Positions 6,537 through 10,677 of a stretch of DNA of 10,677 bases are shown piece after piece (the stretch's first letter is position 1; every line of letters begins with the position of its first letter). Source of the stretch: Synergistaceae bacterium (lineage in GTDB: Bacteria; Synergistota; Synergistia; Synergistales; Aminobacteriaceae); contig JAITPZ010000195.1 of the NCBI GenBank assembly GCA_031289165.1, forward strand, positions 1 to 10,677. The letters are read 5' to 3'. The position numbers and the translations under genes were made by a program. The notes under the pieces were generated by a model. The model had not been told where the DNA came from. It made no database searches and worked only from the letters and a program-made list of their open reading frames with translations.

Positions 6537-7481
6537 TTAGCCTTCCAGATGTTTCGACATCTCCTCAAAAATACGGGTCCGCAATTCGCGGCCACTAAGA
6601 GCAGATGTATCATACCACAACACGGGTTCAAATTTACCAAACCAGGTCATCTGTCTGCGACAAAATGCCTTCGTTCTTCGAACGTCCCCCTCGAGCGCCT
6701 CCTCCATCGTCATCGTCCCGCGGCGCCAGGCTGCGAGCTCCCTGTAGCCGAAACCCTGCATCGAGGGAAACCTTTCGTCGAACCCATGCTCGATAAGCCA
6801 CGCGACCTCCTCGGGATAACCCGAGGCGAACTGCTGCCGAACCCGCGTCGCGATGTTCTCGAACAGCTCCGCGCGCGGGCGATTCAGGCCAATGTACAGG
6901 ACGTCCATAGAGGGATGGCTTTTTTCCCCCTCCGCGTAAAGTTCCGACGGCGCCCTCCCCGTCAGCTCGTAAATTTCGAGGGCCCGCGACACGCGCCGCA
7001 CGTCGTTCGGGTGCAGCCGCGCCGCCGTCGCCGCATCCACGGACGCGAGCATCCGATGCAGAGCCTCCGCGCCCTCCGTCGCCGCCGCCTCCTCTAACCG
7101 CTCCCGCGTTCGGGGGTCGGCCGGCAGGTTCAGGTTCAGGACACCGCGAAAGAGGGCGTTGTAATAAAAAGGCGTTCCCCCGACGAACAGGGGCACGCGC
7201 CCCCGGCCCCGAATACGCCGGGCCGCCGCCTCCGCCATCTCCACGAACGCCGCGACGGTGAACGTCTCGTCGGGGTCAGCAACGTCGATGCCGTGGTGCG
7301 GAATTTCACGCCGCACGACCGGGGAAATCTTGTCCGTTCCCACGTCCATATAGCGATAAACCTGACGCGAGTCGACCGAGATTACCTCGGCGCCCAGAAG
7401 ACGCGCCAGATCGAGGCTCAGTTCCGTCTTTCCGACGGCCGTCGGCCCTATGATCGCAACCGCGGGACAACGTTTCGTCAC
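6537..7481 (-). CDS. miaA: tRNA dimethylallyltransferase
   Basis: Transfers the dimethylallyl group of DMAPP to N6 of A37 in tRNAs that read UNN codons, the first step to (ms2)i6A. It has 314 aa, normal for the family. Visible are the P-loop GPTAVGKT (12-19), DSRQVYR (37-43) with the catalytic Asp, HHGID (62-66), GGTPFYYNAL (101-110, where most members have GGTGLY) and the tRNA-contacting region DVRRVSRALEIYELTG and QGFGYRE. The start is GTG at 7481, with AAAGGCGGG upstream. It lies 125 nt after mutL and 6 nt before ispH. The mutL-miaA order is widespread, but the hfq that often follows miaA is absent. Confidence 0.96.
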   Translation of the reverse strand: MTKRCPAVAIIGPTAVGKTELSLDLARLLGAEVISVDSRQVYRYMDVGTDKISPVVRREIPHHGIDVADPDETFTVAAFVEMAEAAARRIRGRGRVPLFVGGTPFYYNALFRGVLNLNLPADPRTRERLEEAAATEGAEALHRMLASVDAATAARLHPNDVRRVSRALEIYELTGRAPSELYAEGEKSHPSMDVLYIGLNRPRAELFENIATRVRQQFASGYPEEVAWLIEHGFDERFPSMQGFGYRELAAWRRGTMTMEEALEGDVRRTKAFCRRQMTWFGKFEPVLWYDTSALSGRELRTRIFEEMSKHLEG

Positions 7482-7508
7482 CGGAAAACCCGCCTTTCGG
7501 ATTGGAGT

Positions 7509-7537
7509 AAAAGGTCCGAAACGAGGGTCGCGGACCC
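7509..7537 (-). promoter_or_regulatory. Terminator-like hairpin and alternative hairpin in the mutL-miaA gap
   Basis: On the - strand GGTCCG (7531-7536) can pair with CGGACC (7513-7518) across a 12-nt loop, followed by TTTT (7509-7512): a weak terminator shape. An alternative 5-bp hairpin GGGTC/GACCC (7525-7529 with 7533-7537) uses some of the same bases, so the two exclude each other. This could be a leaky mutL terminator or an attenuator ahead of miaA. The stems are short, so chance is possible. Confidence 0.3.
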
Positions 7538-7546
7538 CCTGACCCC

Positions 7547-7575
7547 ATTATTAAAATCGATTATCTCCCTGTTGA
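7547..7575 (-). promoter_or_regulatory. Possible promoter for miaA-ispH-rpsA
   Basis: In the only sizeable gap of the operon the - strand carries TCAACA (7570-7575), a 17-nt spacer and AATAAT (7547-7552), a fair sigma-70 type match. An internal promoter would let rpsA, needed in large amounts, escape control by the mismatch-repair genes. The element is weak and could be chance in a locally AT-rich stretch. Confidence 0.3.
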
Positions 7576-7606
7576 ACGCAACCGGATAAATTCGTTCTCC
7601 GCCTGC

Positions 7607-9454
7607 CTATTCTCTTCCGAAATGCCGGAGCAGTTCCGCGTTGGAGAGTTCCAGGATCGTGGGGCGGCCGTGGGGGCAGAAAAAGGGCTGCCGGCACTCG
7701 TGCAGATCGCGCCAGAGGGTCATGGCCTCCTCCGGCCTCAGCTTCGACGTCGCCTTGACGGCCTCTTTGCAGGCCATCGTCGCCCAGGTGCGCCACAGAA
7801 GCTCGGTCGCGTCAGCGTCGCCCTCATCGCGCAGCGCGGCCAGCGAGCTCCGCAGCAGCGTCTCCGGGGGCGTGGTCACGTTCGCAACAGCGGGGACGGC
7901 GGTGAGGCGCAGGCCGCCCTCGATCACCTCCAGAGCGAAACCGACGCCCTCCAGCAGATCTTTTTTTTCCTCGGCCTCCAGTTGCAGCGTGGGCGGCAGA
8001 AGCACGGGAATCAGAAGGGGCTGCGCGCGCTGCCCGTCCTTCGCCGTCGCGCGGATGCGCTCGAACGCCACGCGCTCGTGCGCCGCGTGAGGGTCTACAA
8101 TCGCCGCGCCAGCCGGCGTGTCGAATACGAGATAGCCCGAGTCAAGCTGCCCCAGATACGTCGCCTCCCCGAACGAGCCGACATCTCCGTGATCTTCAGA
8201 ATTTTCGACTCGAGGCGTCTCACCCGCCATAAAGGGGAGATCCGGAATATCCGATTCCGTATTCGAAAAAAAGGGGGTTCCCGATGGGCCGAAATCGGGC
8301 GCTTCCAAACGTCCGAACAACGTATCGGGACGGGGGGCCTGAAACGGAGCGGACGTCCTTTGGGACATGGGGGACGCGTCCCGAAATTCCCACGAACGCG
8401 CGTCGGGCGGCCGTCTTTGTTCCTGTTGCCCTTCTTCCGGGCGTATTCCCTGATGCCCCGGAGAGGACTCCGTCGAAAAGGTCCGTCCGTCGCGGACGAA
8501 CACCGGGGCCCGGCCTCCGAGCTGCGCGGCGGCCTCCTTCACGACGTCGAAGATCTCGCCCGGGTAGCGAAAACGGATTTCCGTCTTGGCGGGGTGGATG
8601 TTGACGTCGACCAGGGCGGGATCAAGGCTGAAAAAGAGGGCCCAGGCTCCGACCAGCTCGCGCGCCGCGGCACTCACCGCTCCCCTGATCAGGGGATCGT
8701 TCACGGAGCGACCGTTGACGAACGCGGCGACGTCGTTGCGTCCCTGTCGGGGCTGCCACCAGCACTCCAGCGCGATGCGTCCGACCGACGCGCCGACGGT
8801 CAGGATCTCCGGCTCGGCCCCCCAGAGCTGCTCCAGAGCGCGCCGGCGGTCTCCGCCCCCGTCGGTCGAGAACACGGACCGGCCGTCGTGCTCCAGGACG
8901 AAACCAACCTCCGGGCGACAGATCGCGTACTCGCGCAGCAGAGTCGCGATGCGCCGAAGCTCCCCCGCCGCGCTTTTCAGAAACTTGCGCCGCGCGGGCA
9001 GGTTGGCGAAAAGCTCGTCGACCTGGACGCGCGTGCCGGGGCTGCAGTTCGTCTCCACGTGGCTGGAGATGCTCCCCTCGTAAGCCCGGATAAGCCCGCC
9101 TTCCCCGTCCGCGGCGCGGGAGCGGATCTCCACCTTCGCGACGGCGACCAGACTGGCCAGCGCCTCGCCCCTGTAGCCCAGGGTATGGATGCTCTCGAGG
9201 TCCTCGATTCCGCCGATCTTACTGGTCGCGTGCCGCGTCAGCGCCAGAGACAGGTCATTGAACGCGATGCCCGCCCCGTCGTCCTCAACGACGATGCGAA
9301 CCCGCCCCCCGTCCCAGAGCTTCACGCGGATGCGACGCGCCCCGGCGTCCAGGGAGTTCTCGATCATCTCCTTGACCGCCGACGACGGGCGCTCCACAAC
9401 CTCCCCCGCCGCGATGCGCGACCAGACGTCCTCGGACAGCAGCTTAATGCTCAC
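7607..9454 (-). CDS. mutL: DNA mismatch repair endonuclease MutL
   Basis: Mismatch-repair ATPase that couples MutS recognition to strand removal. It has 615 aa. The GHKL ATPase is at about 1-330: AAGEVVERPSSAVKEMIENS (Glu32, Asn33), DDGAGI (58-63), RHATSKI, TLGYRGEAL. A disordered, proline- and charge-rich linker runs from about 330 to 430. The C-terminal domain carries the endonuclease metal motif DPHAAHERVAFE (454-465; usual form DQHAxxExxxxE), ACKEAVKA (561-568) and CPHGRP (593-598). These are signs of the nicking type found in bacteria without MutH. QPLLIP (478-483) matches the known beta-clamp contact motif of MutL. The GTG start at 9454 overlaps the mutS end by 11 nt, so translation is probably coupled. 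Nothing is truncated. Confidence 0.97.
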   Translation of the reverse strand: MSIKLLSEDVWSRIAAGEVVERPSSAVKEMIENSLDAGARRIRVKLWDGGRVRIVVEDDGAGIAFNDLSLALTRHATSKIGGIEDLESIHTLGYRGEALASLVAVAKVEIRSRAADGEGGLIRAYEGSISSHVETNCSPGTRVQVDELFANLPARRKFLKSAAGELRRIATLLREYAICRPEVGFVLEHDGRSVFSTDGGGDRRRALEQLWGAEPEILTVGASVGRIALECWWQPRQGRNDVAAFVNGRSVNDPLIRGAVSAAARELVGAWALFFSLDPALVDVNIHPAKTEIRFRYPGEIFDVVKEAAAQLGGRAPVFVRDGRTFSTESSPGHQGIRPEEGQQEQRRPPDARSWEFRDASPMSQRTSAPFQAPRPDTLFGRLEAPDFGPSGTPFFSNTESDIPDLPFMAGETPRVENSEDHGDVGSFGEATYLGQLDSGYLVFDTPAGAAIVDPHAAHERVAFERIRATAKDGQRAQPLLIPVLLPPTLQLEAEEKKDLLEGVGFALEVIEGGLRLTAVPAVANVTTPPETLLRSSLAALRDEGDADATELLWRTWATMACKEAVKATSKLRPEEAMTLWRDLHECRQPFFCPHGRPTILELSNAELLRHFGRE

Positions 9455-10677
9455 GACTTCGCCTTGCCTTCTCGCTTTTTTCCTTCATCCCGTACAGCAC
9501 CTCCATCGCCCTCATCGGGGTCAGGTTATTGACGTCCAGGTCCGCCAGCTCCTCGACGATAGCGTCCGTTTCCGTAGAAAAGAGCATCATCTGCCCGCGC
9601 AGATGGTTCAGAGGCAGAGGGTCGGGTATCGAGGAACGCTCGAACCCCTCCTTCTCGAAAAGCTCCAGCAGCTCGAACGCACGGCGCAGCACGCTCTTCG
9701 GCAGGCCGGCCAGGCGCGCGACCTCGATGCCGTAGGAGCGATCCGCCGGGCGACGAACCACCTGATGCAGGAACAGGATGCCGTCGCTGCCCTCGGAAAC
9801 GGCCATGCTGAAGTTTCTGACGCCCTCGAGGCGCTCCTCGAGACAGGTCAGCTCGTGATAGTGCGTGGCGAAAAGCACCCCCGGCGCGGCGCCGCAGTCG
9901 TGGTGCAGGTACTCGAGCACCGCCCAGGCGATGCTCATTCCGTCCCAGGTCGAGGTTCCGCGGCCCACTTCGTCCAGAATCACGAGGCTGCGGTCGGTGA
10001 CGTTATTCAAAATGGCGGCCGTCTCCAGCATCTCGACCATGAAGGTGCTGTTGCCGCGCACCAGGTCGTCCCGCGCCCCGATGCGCGTAAACACTCGATC
10101 GATGAGCCCGAACGAGGCGCTCTCCGCGGGAATCCACGACCCCGCCTGCGCCATGATGGATAAAAGGGCCGTCATGCGCAGCCAGGTGGACTTTCCCGCC
10201 ATGTTGGGGCCCGTCAGGATAACGATGCGCGCCTCGCTCTCGCCGCCCAGCGTCACGTCGTTCGGGACGAAGGAGGAATCGGTGCAGGTCGTCTCCAGCA
10301 CCGGATGACGCCCTCCACGAATTCTTATGCCCCGCGGGGCGCTCACCTCCGGCCGGACGTAACCGCGCTCCTGAGCCACGCGCGCCAGCGACGCGACGCA
10401 GTCCAGAAGGCCCAGAAGGCGTCCCAGCATCTGCAAATCCAGCGCACGGGCGATCACGCGATCCAGAATTTCGCGGTACAGCTCTGCCTCGATGCGGGTG
10501 ATCTCGCCCTCGCTGCGCCCCATTTTATCCTGAAATTCGCGAAGGTCGGGCGTCACGAAGCGCTCGGCGTTCACCAGCGTCTGGCGGCGCTCGAAGTACG
10601 GAGGAACCGTCTCAAGACCGGTGCGCCCGATCTCCAGGTAATAGCCGAACACTCTGTTGTATCCCGTCCTGAGCCTC
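9444..10677 (-). CDS. mutS: DNA mismatch repair protein MutS, C-terminal half (5' end outside window)
   Basis: Mismatch recognition ATPase. About 410 of the usual 850 or so residues are present. The frame is open to the right edge and reads RTGYNRVFGYYLEI, a conserved lever-domain segment, so the codon at 10652 is not the true start. Visible are clamp/lever helices, then the ABC-type ATPase: Walker A GPNMAGKST (10185-10211), the STFMVEM signature, Walker B LVILDE (9969-9986) followed by GRGTSTWDG, and FATHYHEL (9849-9872). The end has QMMLF (9579-9593), like the beta-clamp motif of MutS, and a final helical segment LTPMRAMEVLYGMKE. The mismatch-binding Phe-X-Glu domain lies outside the window. 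It overlaps mutL by 11 nt. It is mutS1 rather than mutS2, since it pairs with mutL and has the MutS1-type C-terminus. Confidence 0.97.
   Translation of the reverse strand, partial: RLRTGYNRVFGYYLEIGRTGLETVPPYFERRQTLVNAERFVTPDLREFQDKMGRSEGEITRIEAELYREILDRVIARALDLQMLGRLLGLLDCVASLARVAQERGYVRPEVSAPRGIRIRGGRHPVLETTCTDSSFVPNDVTLGGESEARIVILTGPNMAGKSTWLRMTALLSIMAQAGSWIPAESASFGLIDRVFTRIGARDDLVRGNSTFMVEMLETAAILNNVTDRSLVILDEVGRGTSTWDGMSIAWAVLEYLHHDCGAAPGVLFATHYHELTCLEERLEGVRNFSMAVSEGSDGILFLHQVVRRPADRSYGIEVARLAGLPKSVLRRAFELLELFEKEGFERSSIPDPLPLNHLRGQMMLFSTETDAIVEELADLDVNNLTPMRAMEVLYGMKEKSEKARRSREH

Noticed and set aside
7306..7548. An 80-aa - strand gene in the mutL-miaA gap (ATG 7548)
   Set aside because: Most of it overlaps miaA in another frame. 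The translation is Gly/Ser/Arg-rich with no known motif, and the nearest AGGGAG is too far from the ATG.
7622..9532. A 636-codon open frame on + opposite mutL
   Set aside because: Shadow frame of mutL with Arg/Gly/Pro-rich, domain-free translation and no ribosome binding site.

Overview
This window is a GC-rich bacterial chromosome segment, almost entirely coding. One truncated gene is on the + strand at the left edge; everything else runs on the - strand. The gene set (rubrerythrin, a DOXP-pathway IspH, an endonuclease-type MutL, ispH directly followed by rpsA) points to an anaerobe of the Synergistota/Clostridia kind. Synergistota is my best guess from gene order and style only; no marker here fixes the taxon. 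GTG starts are frequent (mutL, miaA, ispH, and probably rpsA and the kinase).

Layout, left to right. Positions 1-434 (+) hold the end of a rubrerythrin gene. A bidirectional hairpin at 470-502 separates it from the convergent signalling genes. Positions 570-2828 (-) hold a hybrid sensor histidine kinase (coiled coil, PAS, HisKA, HATPase, REC, REC) whose reading frame is broken by a single in-frame TAG inside the PAS domain. A FIST-domain sensor gene lies just upstream at 2835-3992 (-). Its leader carries a TATAAT box and two related inverted repeats. A strong TTCG-loop terminator at 4125-4150 isolates this pair from the housekeeping block.

The housekeeping block is transcribed right to left: mutS (cut by the right edge), mutL (11-nt overlap), a 125-nt gap with a possible promoter and terminator-like hairpins, then miaA, ispH (6-nt gap) and rpsA (17-nt gap). 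It combines mismatch repair, tRNA A37 isopentenylation, the last step of DOXP isoprenoid synthesis (IspH makes the DMAPP that MiaA uses) and ribosomal protein S1.

The housekeeping half is ordinary. The part worth a second look is the FIST/hybrid-kinase pair: its genetic layout recalls NosP/NahK-type sensing, the kinase carries an in-frame amber codon, and its leader has operator-like symmetry. I found no CRISPR array, mobile element, tRNA or rRNA.
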